Shown piece by piece: positions 37,989 through 46,538 of a stretch of 64,000 bases of DNA (its first letter is position 1; each line of letters starts with the position of its first letter). Origin of the DNA: Bacillus sp. EB106-08-02-XG196 (GTDB taxonomy: Bacteria; Bacillota; Bacilli; Bacillales; Cytobacillaceae); NCBI RefSeq assembly GCF_013396335.1, contig NZ_JABWSY010000003.1:1-64000 (forward strand). Reading direction: 5' to 3'. The notes under the pieces were generated by a model. It was not told where the DNA came from, did no database searches, and worked only from the letters and a program-made list of their open reading frames with translations. The position numbers and the translations under genes are program-made.

Positions 37989-39716
37989 TTACCTTTCATT
38001 CTTCGTACAGGTATTTTTTAACTCATGTTTTTTTATATGATACTGTAAACTTTGCCGGGTAATCCCAAGCAATTTAGCCGATTTTGAAATATTCCAGTCG
38101 TTTTGTTCTAAAACCCTCTGAATATAATGCTCTTGGGAGTTACTAAAAATAGATTTAATCGGGTTTTTCGCCATTTCCTTTTGTTTCTTATTCTTTGACG
38201 AACTTTTTGATACTAGTTTATTTCGTAAATAGGCAGGAAGATGCTCAATATTTAATTCACTTTCCAATTCACTAGTTTGTATGATGATATTTTCAATTAG
38301 ATGCTCCAATTCCCTGGTGTTCCCAGGCCAAGGATATTGAAGGAGTGTAGATTGTAATGTTTTTGAAAGACCCGGCACAGTTTTGTTAAATTTCTTTTGA
38401 TGTTTTTCAATAAAGTGGTTGATAAAAAATATAATATCCTCGCTACGTTCTCTCAAAGGGGGAATAAAAAGACTCGTATGAGCGATACGGTAAAATAAAT
38501 CAAGACGCATCTTTTTTTCTTCTATCAGTTTAATTGGATCCTCATTTGATGCACTAATAACTGTGCATTCTACCGGGGTAACGTCATTCGATCCGACCCT
38601 TCGAACCAAACGTTCTTGCAAAACTCTCATCAGTTTCGATTGAAGTGTAAGCGGCATAGAGTTAATCTCATCAAGAAAAAGTGTACCATTTTTTGCATGT
38701 TCGAAAAGCCCAATTTGATTTGATGCTCCGGTAAAAGCCCCTTTAACAGTTCCAAATAGTGTGCTTTCCAATAAGGTTTCAGGAATGGCTGCACAGTTAA
38801 CTGCTACAAATGGATTTTCTGCCCTTGGACTATGGTTGTGAATACTTTGAGCAAATAGTTCCTTTCCCGTTCCAGTTTCTCCGACAATTAACACATCGGT
38901 ATTATGTATCGCGATATTTTGAGCTTCTAAAATGAGATTTTTTAAGGTGAAACTTTTACCTTTGATATTTTCAAATGTAAACGTGGTTCCGTTGTTAAAA
39001 TGCCGGGAACCAGATTCAGAAGCTTGGATAATTTGCCTTTTTTGCTCAATAGCTTGGTGTAAGCGATTCTTTAGCTGTGATTCATTTGTACTTACTGAAA
39101 AAACAGCGATTGTATCTCCATCTCTTTGAATAGGAAACGTACTATAATTCACATACCGGGGTACTCCGTTTACTGTTGAATGAGCTCGATACCGCGAAAA
39201 TATGGGCTTTCCTGTTTTGAAGGTATGTTTATGCTCGGAATATTGCGGATTATAATTATAAGCAGACCAAAGATGCTTTCCGATAATTTCTTGGCTGTCT
39301 AATCCCTCAAGCTTTTCCTGTGCATGATTATATAAGATAATCCTGCCCTCATTGTCACTCATCATGACCCCTTCATCTAAAGATTCCATTATTTTCTCAA
39401 GGCAGTATAATCGTGCTGATTGATTTTCTATTAAATTTGTGATGTCTTCGATGCAAAGAATAATGTATTCACTTTCCGCAGAAAACTTTTTTACCTCAAT
39501 AGAGAGCTTTTTTTGATTCAATGTTAGGGTGAATTTTTCATTCTCAACTAATTTTTCCCGCTTGCAGGGGAAATGGTCTAAAATATGCTGCCCTTCTATT
39601 AGATCCAATTCAACGACTGGATGCAGGTCATACCATAAAATATGAAAGGTGTCATCTAGGACAACCACTCCGTCAACAAAACTTTTAATAATAGAACCTA
39701 TCGATTGTGCAATCAT
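37989..39716 (-). CDS. sigma-54-dependent enhancer-binding regulator (PAS-AAA+-Fis HTH)
   Basis: A 575-residue activator of sigma-54 promoters. The N-terminal half has one or two PAS domains (residues about 8-95 and 105-215) that would sense a small molecule or redox state. The AAA+ domain has Walker A GETGTGKE (279-286), the sigma-54-contacting GAFTGA loop (326-331) and LFLDEINSMPL. The C-terminus has a Fis-type HTH (NISKSAKLLGITRQSLQYHIKKH). The ATG at 39716 has AAAGGAGG 8 bases upstream; a longer frame to 39791 has no such site. It is divergent from hutU, whose promoter is of the sigma-54 type, so it is the likely hut activator. Confidence 0.92.
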   Translation of the reverse strand: MIAQSIGSIIKSFVDGVVVLDDTFHILWYDLHPVVELDLIEGQHILDHFPCKREKLVENEKFTLTLNQKKLSIEVKKFSAESEYIILCIEDITNLIENQSARLYCLEKIMESLDEGVMMSDNEGRIILYNHAQEKLEGLDSQEIIGKHLWSAYNYNPQYSEHKHTFKTGKPIFSRYRAHSTVNGVPRYVNYSTFPIQRDGDTIAVFSVSTNESQLKNRLHQAIEQKRQIIQASESGSRHFNNGTTFTFENIKGKSFTLKNLILEAQNIAIHNTDVLIVGETGTGKELFAQSIHNHSPRAENPFVAVNCAAIPETLLESTLFGTVKGAFTGASNQIGLFEHAKNGTLFLDEINSMPLTLQSKLMRVLQERLVRRVGSNDVTPVECTVISASNEDPIKLIEEKKMRLDLFYRIAHTSLFIPPLRERSEDIIFFINHFIEKHQKKFNKTVPGLSKTLQSTLLQYPWPGNTRELEHLIENIIIQTSELESELNIEHLPAYLRNKLVSKSSSKNKKQKEMAKNPIKSIFSNSQEHYIQRVLEQNDWNISKSAKLLGITRQSLQYHIKKHELKNTCTKNER

Positions 39717-39781
39717 ATTCTTTACCTCCTTTAAAAAGATAATCCTTATCAGAATATAACACTTATTTTGAATTTTATTAA

Positions 39782-39817
39782 TAGTCTGCATGCAAAAAAT
39801 ATCTGCACGCAGAATAT
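39782..39817. promoter_or_regulatory. candidate enhancer (UAS) palindromes for the sigma-54 activator
   Basis: ATATCTGCACGCAGAATAT (39799-39817) is a near-perfect palindrome, and GTCTGCATGCAAA (39784-39796) repeats its core 17 bp away. A TCTGCG half-site lies further down at 39881. They sit about 185-210 bp upstream of the -24/-12 promoter, the usual place for enhancer sites, and just upstream of the regulator gene, which suggests autoregulation. Confidence 0.6.
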
Positions 39818-39830
39818 GTAATCGTTTTCA
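39817..39830. promoter_or_regulatory. cre site in the hut control region
   Basis: TGTAATCGTTTTCA agrees with the cre consensus TGWAANCGNTNWCA at every position. It abuts the candidate enhancer palindrome, so CcpA could block the activator or repress its gene. Carbon catabolite repression of hut genes is known in B. subtilis; this site is my prediction. Confidence 0.68.
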
Positions 39831-39991
39831 AGGGTAATTATGTTTACATGATTTTATAGACAAAAGCGGTGCAAAATCTATCTGCGATATTTTTGAAGAT
39901 ATTTCCATTTACTTGTTTGTTTTATTGTGATTTATAAGTTTCCATACAGATCCTTTGCGGGAATTTAATTAAATTAAGGGAATTTCAAAAG

Positions 39992-40010
39992 TTGGCACGC
40001 AACTTGCAAT
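39992..40010 (+). promoter_or_regulatory. sigma-54 (-24/-12) promoter of hutU
   Basis: TTGGCACGCAACTTGCAA matches the sigma-54 consensus TGGCACG-N4-TTGC at every position, with GG (39994-39995) and GC (40006-40007) separated by the required 10 bases. The predicted transcription start is near 40019, 44 bases before the hutU start. The divergently encoded regulator is of the matching class. Confidence 0.9.
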
Positions 40011-40062
40011 ATCTAAAGTGAGTAGAGTTAATACTACATTTATTTTTTAGGAGGAAATGTAT

Positions 40063-41784
40063 ATGTCAAAGCCAGAAATTTTATATTCCGTAAAGGCACA
40101 AAGAGGAAATGTACTTCGTTGTAAAGGTTGGAGACAAGAGTCAATCCTAAGAATGCTTGAAAATAATATGGAAAATGCTGAGAAACCAGAAGAACTCGTT
40201 ATTTACGGCGGGATTGGAAAGGCTGCACGAAACTGGGAGTCCTACCATGCGATTGTAAAATCGTTAAAAGAGCTTGAAGATGATGAAACACTTGTTGTTC
40301 AATCTGGTATGCCTGTTGCCGTCTTCAAAACTCATAAATATGCACCAACCGTTGTTATGGCAACAACTAATATTATGAAAGCCGACTGGCCAACTTTCTA
40401 TGAACTTCAAGATAAGAACTTAACAATGTATGCTAACTATACTGCTGCTCCATGGGAGTACATAGGTACACAAGGTGTTATCCAAGGGACATTTGAAACC
40501 TTATCGGCTATTGCCCGCCTTCACTATAATGATTCCCTTGTTGGTAAGATCCTTCTAACTGCCGGTGCTGGCGGAATGGGCGGTAACCAAACAAGAGCAA
40601 TGACCATGCATGGCGGGGTTGCGATTCTATGTGACTCTAACATTGAAATTATTAATCGAAGAATTGAAAAAGGATTTATAGATTGTGTCGCAGACACATT
40701 AGATGAAGCAATTTCAATGGCTAAGCAATATGCGGCAGTAGGCAAACCTCTTGGTGTGGCTGTGGTAGGAAACGCTGCAGATATATTCGAGGAAGTACTT
40801 CAAACAGGCTGGTTACCAGATATCTCAACCTCAATGACACCGGCACATGACCCAATCTCTTACTTACCATCCGGTTACACTGTTCAAGAAGCAGAAGAGT
40901 TGCGCGACACAAATCGTGATCTTTATTTAGAAAAAGCCCGTGAAACAATGATCCGTGAGCTAGAAGCATTAATTAAATTATTGGATCTTGGCGTACATTC
41001 CTTCGAGTACGGCACTAGTATCCGTAAGGAATGTATCGATGCTGGGTTTGATGCAAAAGAAGCAAAGCGTCTTCCAGGATTCGTTGCTGAATACATTCGT
41101 CCGCTATTCTGCGAAGGCCGCGGACCGTTCCGCTGGATCTGCTTATCAGGTGAAGCAGAAGACTTACGTAAAATTGATGAAATGATTCTTGAAGAATTTA
41201 GTGATGACCTCTTAGTAACACGCTGGATTAATTTGGCAATGAAACATATTCCAATCGAAGCTTTACCTGCACGTATTTGTTACATGGGCTTTGGACAGCG
41301 AAAGAAATTTGCCCTAAAAGTAAATGACATGATTAAGAAAGGTGAACTTGCAGGACCAGTAGCATTCTCCCGTGACAACCTTGACTCTGGTTCCATCGTA
41401 AACCCAACATTCGAGTCTGAGAACATGAAGGATGGCGGCGACTTAATCTCTGACTGGCCGGTATTGAATGGTCTGTTAAATGCAGTTGGTATGTGTGATT
41501 TAATCGCATTACAAGCAAACTACTCGATGGGTGAAGCGGTTCATACGGGTGTAACGATGATTGCTGATGGTACTGCAGAATCTGATATGAGACTTGAAGT
41601 GGCAATGACCGTTGACTCAGGTATCGGAGTTGTACGACATGCCCAGGCTGGTTACGATACAGCCCGTGATGTAGCTAACGGAAAAGGAAAACTGACTGAT
41701 GAAAGCATTAAGATTCCATTATGGTGGTCACCGAAGGCAACATTTGGTCCAAAGGATCTTGAAAAGGAAAATGTAAAGGCTTAA
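40063..41784 (+). CDS. hutU: urocanate hydratase
   Basis: A 573-residue urocanate hydratase, the second enzyme of histidine breakdown (urocanate to imidazolonepropionate). The NAD-binding loop TAGAGGMGGNQTRA, the YGTSIRKE segment and GPFRWICLSGE are present. The start at 40063 has AGGAGG 8 bases upstream; an ATG two codons earlier is too close to it. It is the first gene behind the sigma-54 promoter and is separated from the rest of the hut genes by a 700-bp gap with a repeat array. Confidence 0.93.
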   Translation: MSKPEILYSVKAQRGNVLRCKGWRQESILRMLENNMENAEKPEELVIYGGIGKAARNWESYHAIVKSLKELEDDETLVVQSGMPVAVFKTHKYAPTVVMATTNIMKADWPTFYELQDKNLTMYANYTAAPWEYIGTQGVIQGTFETLSAIARLHYNDSLVGKILLTAGAGGMGGNQTRAMTMHGGVAILCDSNIEIINRRIEKGFIDCVADTLDEAISMAKQYAAVGKPLGVAVVGNAADIFEEVLQTGWLPDISTSMTPAHDPISYLPSGYTVQEAEELRDTNRDLYLEKARETMIRELEALIKLLDLGVHSFEYGTSIRKECIDAGFDAKEAKRLPGFVAEYIRPLFCEGRGPFRWICLSGEAEDLRKIDEMILEEFSDDLLVTRWINLAMKHIPIEALPARICYMGFGQRKKFALKVNDMIKKGELAGPVAFSRDNLDSGSIVNPTFESENMKDGGDLISDWPVLNGLLNAVGMCDLIALQANYSMGEAVHTGVTMIADGTAESDMRLEVAMTVDSGIGVVRHAQAGYDTARDVANGKGKLTDESIKIPLWWSPKATFGPKDLEKENVKA

Positions 41785-41800
41785 TTTTACTCTGAAATAT

Positions 41801-41905
41801 GGCTGTCCCAAGTAAAGGGGTATGAACCTGCCATTCAAAAATATCTAGATGAAATCGGTATGATCTTAGAATGGAATAGAACTTAAGGGGCAGCCCTTTC
41901 TTTTG
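41801..41905 (+). terminator. long-loop inverted repeat after hutU
   Basis: GGCTGTCCC (41801-41809) and GGGGCAGCC (41887-41895) are complementary over 9 bp and the right arm is followed by CTTTCTTTTG. The 77-base interior continues the hutU frame after its TAA (32 codons, no start) and may be a decayed fragment. It could act as a terminator with a large loop or be the relic of a small insertion. Confidence 0.4.
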
Positions 41906-41960
41906 AATAGGCTCTTTTGTAAACTTAGTTGCTTTCTATACAAATTACTCTAAATTAATC

Positions 41961-42376
41961 GCAACTTCGGACAAGTTTGTTGAACTTTAGAGGCATCATG
42001 CCTGAACCTGTAGCAACTTCAGACAAGTTTGATGAACTTTAGAGTCATGGTGTCCGAACCAGAGGTGACTTCAGACAAGCTTGATGAATTTAAGAGTCAT
42101 GGTGTCTGAACCAGAGGTGACTTCAGACAAGCTTGATGAATTTAAGAGTCATGGTGTCCGAACCAGAGGTGATTTCAGACAAGCTTGATGAATCTAAGAG
42201 TCATGGTGTCCGAACCAGAGGGAACTTCAGACAAGTTTGATGAATCTAAGAGTCATGGTGTCCGAACCAGAGGGAACTTCAGACAAGTTTGATGAATCTA
42301 AGAGTCATGGTGTCCGAACCTGTGGAAACTCAGACAAGTTTGATGAGTCTATGAGCCATGGTGTTCGAATCAGAGG
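41961..42376. repeat. tandem array C: eight units of 52 bp
   Basis: Eight head-to-tail copies begin at about 41961, 42013, 42065, 42117, 42169, 42221, 42273 and 42325. A typical unit reads ACTTCAGACAAGTTTGATGA, then AAGAGTCATGGTGTCCGAAC. TTC(A/G)GACA and TGTCCGAA form inverted arms. The array lies between hutU and the YjiH-type transporter; neighbouring copies are more alike than distant ones, as expected from stepwise duplication. No gene lies between 41905 and 42489. Confidence 0.92.
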
Positions 42377-42489
42377 CGACTTAAGCAAAAAACGTAATTA
42401 ACCAATAAAAAAACCACAATCTTTGCGAAAATAGCCTTTGAATAAAGAATCCCCAAATACTCCGGTTAATTATTGAAAGAGGTGAACAT

Positions 42490-43851
42490 ATGAGTAAACT
42501 TCAAGAATCCGTTGAAATCCATCAGCCAGGGCTCAAACAAAATACTGATTTTCTGGCGCCCATTAATACCATTCCGAACATTATAAAGTTTTTACTGTTC
42601 AGCTCAATTGGTATCTTCATGTTCTTTATTCCAGTCGAATGGAACGGGAAAAGCTCTATTCCATTAGATCATTTCGTGACTTGGGTTCGATCATTGGTTG
42701 GAAATGGGGCATCCTATTATGTCTTAATCCTTGTTGTGTTAGGCGCCATCCACCCCTTTTATAAGAAGACATGGAATAAAAATGCTGTGGAAGTGGTTTT
42801 TTCTTTATTTAAAGTTCTTGGGGCAATTGCAACCGTTCTTGTCATTTTTAAGGCTGGTCCCGCCTGGTTAATGGCTGAAGATATGGGGCCTTATTGGTTA
42901 AACTTCTTACTCATTCCAATTGGTATGCTTGTTCCAATCGGAGCCGTTTTCTTAGCCTTGTTGGTTGGATATGGATTATTGGAGTTTATCGGTATTTTTA
43001 TGCAGCCAATCATGAGGCCAATCTGGAGAACACCGGGAAGGTCTGCAATCGACGCTGTTGCATCATTTGTTGGCAGCTATTCTATTGGACTTTTAATTAC
43101 AAATAGGGTGTATAAAGAAGGAAAATATACGAAAAGAGAAGCGGTGATTATTGCCACTGGCTTTTCAACCGTTTCCGCCACATTTATGATTGTTGTCGCG
43201 AAAACACTGGATTTAATGCATATTTGGAATCTTTACTTTTGGTTAACATTAGTTGTTACATTTGCGGTTACAGCCATTACGGTACGTCTAAGACCAATCA
43301 GTAAAATGAGTGATGATTACTACTCGGGTGAAGGCTATCCTGAAGAGGTAATAAAGAAGGACCGCCTGAAAGTAGCATGGAATCAAGCGATGGTGACAGC
43401 CTATTCAGCCCCTAAACTGTGGCGGAATATCTTTGAAAATGTAAGAGACGGAGTCCTAATGGCAATGGGCATTCTGCCTACGATTATGTCAATAGGCTTA
43501 CTAGGTTTAATATTAGTAAACCAAACACCAGTTTTTGATTATATAGCCTATGTATTTTACCCGCTAACAGCGCTTTTGCAAATCCCAGAGCCATTATTGG
43601 CAGCAAAGGCTGCAACAATTAATTTAGTAGATATGTTTGTTCCTTCTTTAGTCGTTTTGAAGTCTAGTTTAGAGACAAGATTTATCATTGGATCTTTATC
43701 CATTTCTGTCATTCTCTTCTTTTCTTCGTTAATTCCGTGCATCATGTCAACAGAAATTCCGTTGAAGATGAGAGATATCATCTCTATCTGGTTCTTAAGA
43801 ACGGTATTTTCTCTTATGCTAATCACACCGCTTGCTTTGCTATTTTTATAA
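42490..43851 (+). CDS. YjiH family membrane transporter (nucleoside-recognition/Gate domain)
   Basis: A 453-residue integral membrane protein with about ten helices. Two Gate-type segments are visible, around SAIDAVASFVGSYSIGLLITNRVYKEGKYTKREA and in the C-terminal half (LLAAKAATINLVDMFVPSLVV). YjiH proteins are uncharacterised transporters. The ATG has AAAGAGGTG upstream. Its place between hutU and hutI suggests transport of histidine, urocanate or a histidine peptide. Confidence 0.8.
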   Translation: MSKLQESVEIHQPGLKQNTDFLAPINTIPNIIKFLLFSSIGIFMFFIPVEWNGKSSIPLDHFVTWVRSLVGNGASYYVLILVVLGAIHPFYKKTWNKNAVEVVFSLFKVLGAIATVLVIFKAGPAWLMAEDMGPYWLNFLLIPIGMLVPIGAVFLALLVGYGLLEFIGIFMQPIMRPIWRTPGRSAIDAVASFVGSYSIGLLITNRVYKEGKYTKREAVIIATGFSTVSATFMIVVAKTLDLMHIWNLYFWLTLVVTFAVTAITVRLRPISKMSDDYYSGEGYPEEVIKKDRLKVAWNQAMVTAYSAPKLWRNIFENVRDGVLMAMGILPTIMSIGLLGLILVNQTPVFDYIAYVFYPLTALLQIPEPLLAAKAATINLVDMFVPSLVVLKSSLETRFIIGSLSISVILFFSSLIPCIMSTEIPLKMRDIISIWFLRTVFSLMLITPLALLFL

Positions 43852-43942
43852 ATTGCATGTTTGTGATTTTGTATAAATTAGGAAAGAATCACCTCTAGTA
43901 CAACTAGACATGTGAAAAATAATCATGGAGGTATGGCTAAAA

Positions 43943-45199
43943 ATGTCTAATACCAAGGTAAAGATAAAGGTAGATTTAGTAATCTCACAGGCCGCAGAAG
44001 CTTTAACCTGTGTTGGAGATAGCATGGAAGACATCGGCATAATTACAAATGCCTGGATTGCAATCAAAGATGACAAAATAGTCGGAGTCGGCTCCGAAGA
44101 AGAGATCAAAGCTCAATTTGAATTTGATTCGGGCAGTGTAGTTAATGCTACAGGCAAAGTTGTTGTTCCAGGCTTTGTTGACTCCCATACCCATTTAGTG
44201 TTTTATGGCACAAGGGTGGAAGAATATGCGGCTAAGTTGACAGGAAAGCCGGAGAAGCTTGAAAAGCTTTTGATGACAATAGGGCCGAATCGAACAATTG
44301 AGCTTACACGGAATACCCCGGCAGATGAATTATTCGAACAATCAAAGAAACGTATGCTGACAATGCTTGAGCATGGAATTACAACAGTGGAGAGTAAAAG
44401 CGGCTACGGTCTAACGACAGAAAGTGAAATTAAAATTCTAGAAGTAAGCAGAAGACTCGGGGAAGAAACGCCGCTTGATGTGATAAATACATTTTTAGGA
44501 GCACATGGAATTCCAGAAAACCTTTCGAAAGAGGAATATATGGAAGTCATTATCAATGATATGATTCCAAAGGTTGCTGAACGAAAACTGGCTGAGTTTT
44601 GTGATGTATGGTGTGATGCTGGTTATTTTACAGCAGAGGAATCGGAAAGGATTCTTAAGGCTGGCTTAGAGTACGGAATGAAGCCAAAAATTCATGCAGA
44701 TGCCTACTCCTACATTGGGGGTTCTGACCTGGCGGCTGAAATGAAAATGGTTTCCATTGATCATTTAAATTACACGCCAGTGGAAGTAATGAAAAAGCTG
44801 GCAGAGGCAAAAGTAACAGCTGTTTTAATGCCGGCTCTTGATTTTGCTGTTGGTCATAAGCGACCATTTGACGCTAGACAGATGCTCGATTTAGGAATGA
44901 ACATCGCACTGGCTACAGACCTTTGCCCTGCATCCTATACGCAATCAATGCAGTTTGTCATCGCTCTTGCTTGCCGTTTGTATAAGTTTTCCGTGGAGGA
45001 AGCGATTAAAGCAGCCACAATCGCGGGTGCGAGGGCACTCAACCTCGATGACCGAGGAACCATTCAGGTAGGAAAATTGGCAGATTTACAGATTTGGGAT
45101 GTTCCAACCTATAAGCATGTGGCATATGAACTAGGAACGAATGTCGTAGAAACGGTTATAAAAAACGGCATAGTGGTTGTTAACCGCAAGTCTAAATGA
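43943..45199 (+). CDS. hutI: imidazolonepropionase
   Basis: A 418-residue amidohydrolase-fold enzyme converting imidazolonepropionate to N-formiminoglutamate. DSHTHLVFYG holds the first metal ligands, ESKSGYGL the substrate region, KIHADAYS a metal His and ATDLCPAS the catalytic Asp. The length matches B. subtilis HutI. GGAGG lies 11 bases upstream of the chosen ATG; a start at 43925 would place that GGAGG inside the gene. It follows the YjiH gene by about 90 bases and precedes an M20 peptidase gene. Confidence 0.94.
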   Translation: MSNTKVKIKVDLVISQAAEALTCVGDSMEDIGIITNAWIAIKDDKIVGVGSEEEIKAQFEFDSGSVVNATGKVVVPGFVDSHTHLVFYGTRVEEYAAKLTGKPEKLEKLLMTIGPNRTIELTRNTPADELFEQSKKRMLTMLEHGITTVESKSGYGLTTESEIKILEVSRRLGEETPLDVINTFLGAHGIPENLSKEEYMEVIINDMIPKVAERKLAEFCDVWCDAGYFTAEESERILKAGLEYGMKPKIHADAYSYIGGSDLAAEMKMVSIDHLNYTPVEVMKKLAEAKVTAVLMPALDFAVGHKRPFDARQMLDLGMNIALATDLCPASYTQSMQFVIALACRLYKFSVEEAIKAATIAGARALNLDDRGTIQVGKLADLQIWDVPTYKHVAYELGTNVVETVIKNGIVVVNRKSK

Positions 45200-45221
45200 A
45201 TAGAGGTATGGAGGGGTATGA

Positions 45222-46388
45222 ATGCAAACTAAACTTAAATCAAGTGCAGCTGAGCATGTAAATGGAGAGCGTCTTTTAGATTTATTTTTGGAATTAGCCA
45301 AATTAAACGCACCGAGTACAAAAGAGCAACAAGTCGCTGATTATTTAAAGAAGGCTTTACTAGAGCTTGGGTTTACTCTTGAGTTTGACGAAGCACATAA
45401 AAATTTTAATGGGGAAGTAGGCAATCTGATTGCTTGGCATGAAGGGACAGATCCAACAATCCCGCCATTATTCTTCTCTACACACATGGATACCGTTTTA
45501 CCAACAGAGGGTTTGAAGACGGTAATTAAAGATGGTGTGATTTATTCTGACGGGACAACGATTTTAGGGGCAGACGACAGAGCGGCATTAGCAGCCTATC
45601 TTGAGGCCATGAGAGCCATCATTGAGGGCGGTATTCCACATGGTCCAATTGAATTTATATTAACGGTAAATGAACAGCCGGGATTAGTTGGTGCCCGCTA
45701 TATGGATTACTCTAAAGCAAAAAGTAAAACAGGCTATATTTTTGATAGCAGCGGCGATGTTGGTCAAATTATTCTTAAAGGTCCATATAGCAGCCGTATT
45801 TGTATGGAGGTTCAAGGCAATGCCGCACATATTGCGCTTAATTCAAAAGAGGGCAATAGTGCTATTTTAATAGCTGCTGAAGGTCTATCTAATATGAAGC
45901 TTGGTGAAATCGAAGAAGGAACACTGGCTAATATCGGGATTATTAACGGGGGAGAGCTTACCTCTATTATTCCTGGCAGTGTCACAGTGACAGGCGAAGT
46001 CAGAAGCTTTTCAAAGGAAAAGCTTAATGCTCAGCTAAAGCATATGGAAGAAGTCATGCAGCAATCTGCTGAAAAAAAAGGCGGAAAGGTAAAGGTAAGA
46101 ATCGAGAAAAAGTATTTTGGTTTTGATATTCCTAAAGATGATATTTTAGTAAAGACAGTTTGGACAGCCGCGGAAAATATCGTTGTAAAACCTTATTTAA
46201 CAGAAACATTGGGCGGAGCTGACACGAATGTATTAAATGAAAATGGATTAACTTGTTTGACACTGGGACTTGGGTTTCAGAATATCCATTCTTTCAGGGA
46301 ATGTATCAGCATTGAAAACCTAATTAACACTGGCAGACTAACGGCGGCACTCATTGAGCAATGGTATACCAATCATATAGAATCATAA
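45222..46388 (+). CDS. M20 family metallopeptidase (peptidase T-like)
   Basis: A 388-residue zinc peptidase of the M20 family. FFSTHMDTV holds the first zinc His and Asp, ILGADDRAA the bridging Asp, VNEQPGLVG the catalytic and zinc-binding acidic region (EQ where EE is common), and the dimerisation domain lies in the middle. The end TLGGADTNVLN fits tripeptidase-type members. It lies 22 bases after hutI. It probably releases histidine from peptides; a role in formiminoglutamate breakdown is possible but unsupported. The EQ at the usual EE position deserves a check. Confidence 0.82.
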   Translation: MQTKLKSSAAEHVNGERLLDLFLELAKLNAPSTKEQQVADYLKKALLELGFTLEFDEAHKNFNGEVGNLIAWHEGTDPTIPPLFFSTHMDTVLPTEGLKTVIKDGVIYSDGTTILGADDRAALAAYLEAMRAIIEGGIPHGPIEFILTVNEQPGLVGARYMDYSKAKSKTGYIFDSSGDVGQIILKGPYSSRICMEVQGNAAHIALNSKEGNSAILIAAEGLSNMKLGEIEEGTLANIGIINGGELTSIIPGSVTVTGEVRSFSKEKLNAQLKHMEEVMQQSAEKKGGKVKVRIEKKYFGFDIPKDDILVKTVWTAAENIVVKPYLTETLGGADTNVLNENGLTCLTLGLGFQNIHSFRECISIENLINTGRLTAALIEQWYTNHIES

Positions 46389-46538
46389 TCGATGAGCAAG
46401 ACCAGGGGGAATGTACAGAAAAGAATATTTTATTAAGCCCAATATCTCTTCAAAATTTATATGTGGCAAGTTGCTTTTTTCCAGGGATGGCGGAAAAAAA
46501 TGAATTTATTAATTGGTCAAATTATGAGGGGGGCCTAT

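Noticed and set aside
41785..41884. In-frame continuation of hutU after its TAA (32 codons).
   Set aside because: It has no start codon, the stop is TAA and hutU is already full length; it is at most a gene relic.
41961..42376. Regular repeats that could suggest a CRISPR array.
   Set aside because: The whole 52-bp unit is repeated without unique spacers, no cas genes are nearby and the other arrays have unrelated units.
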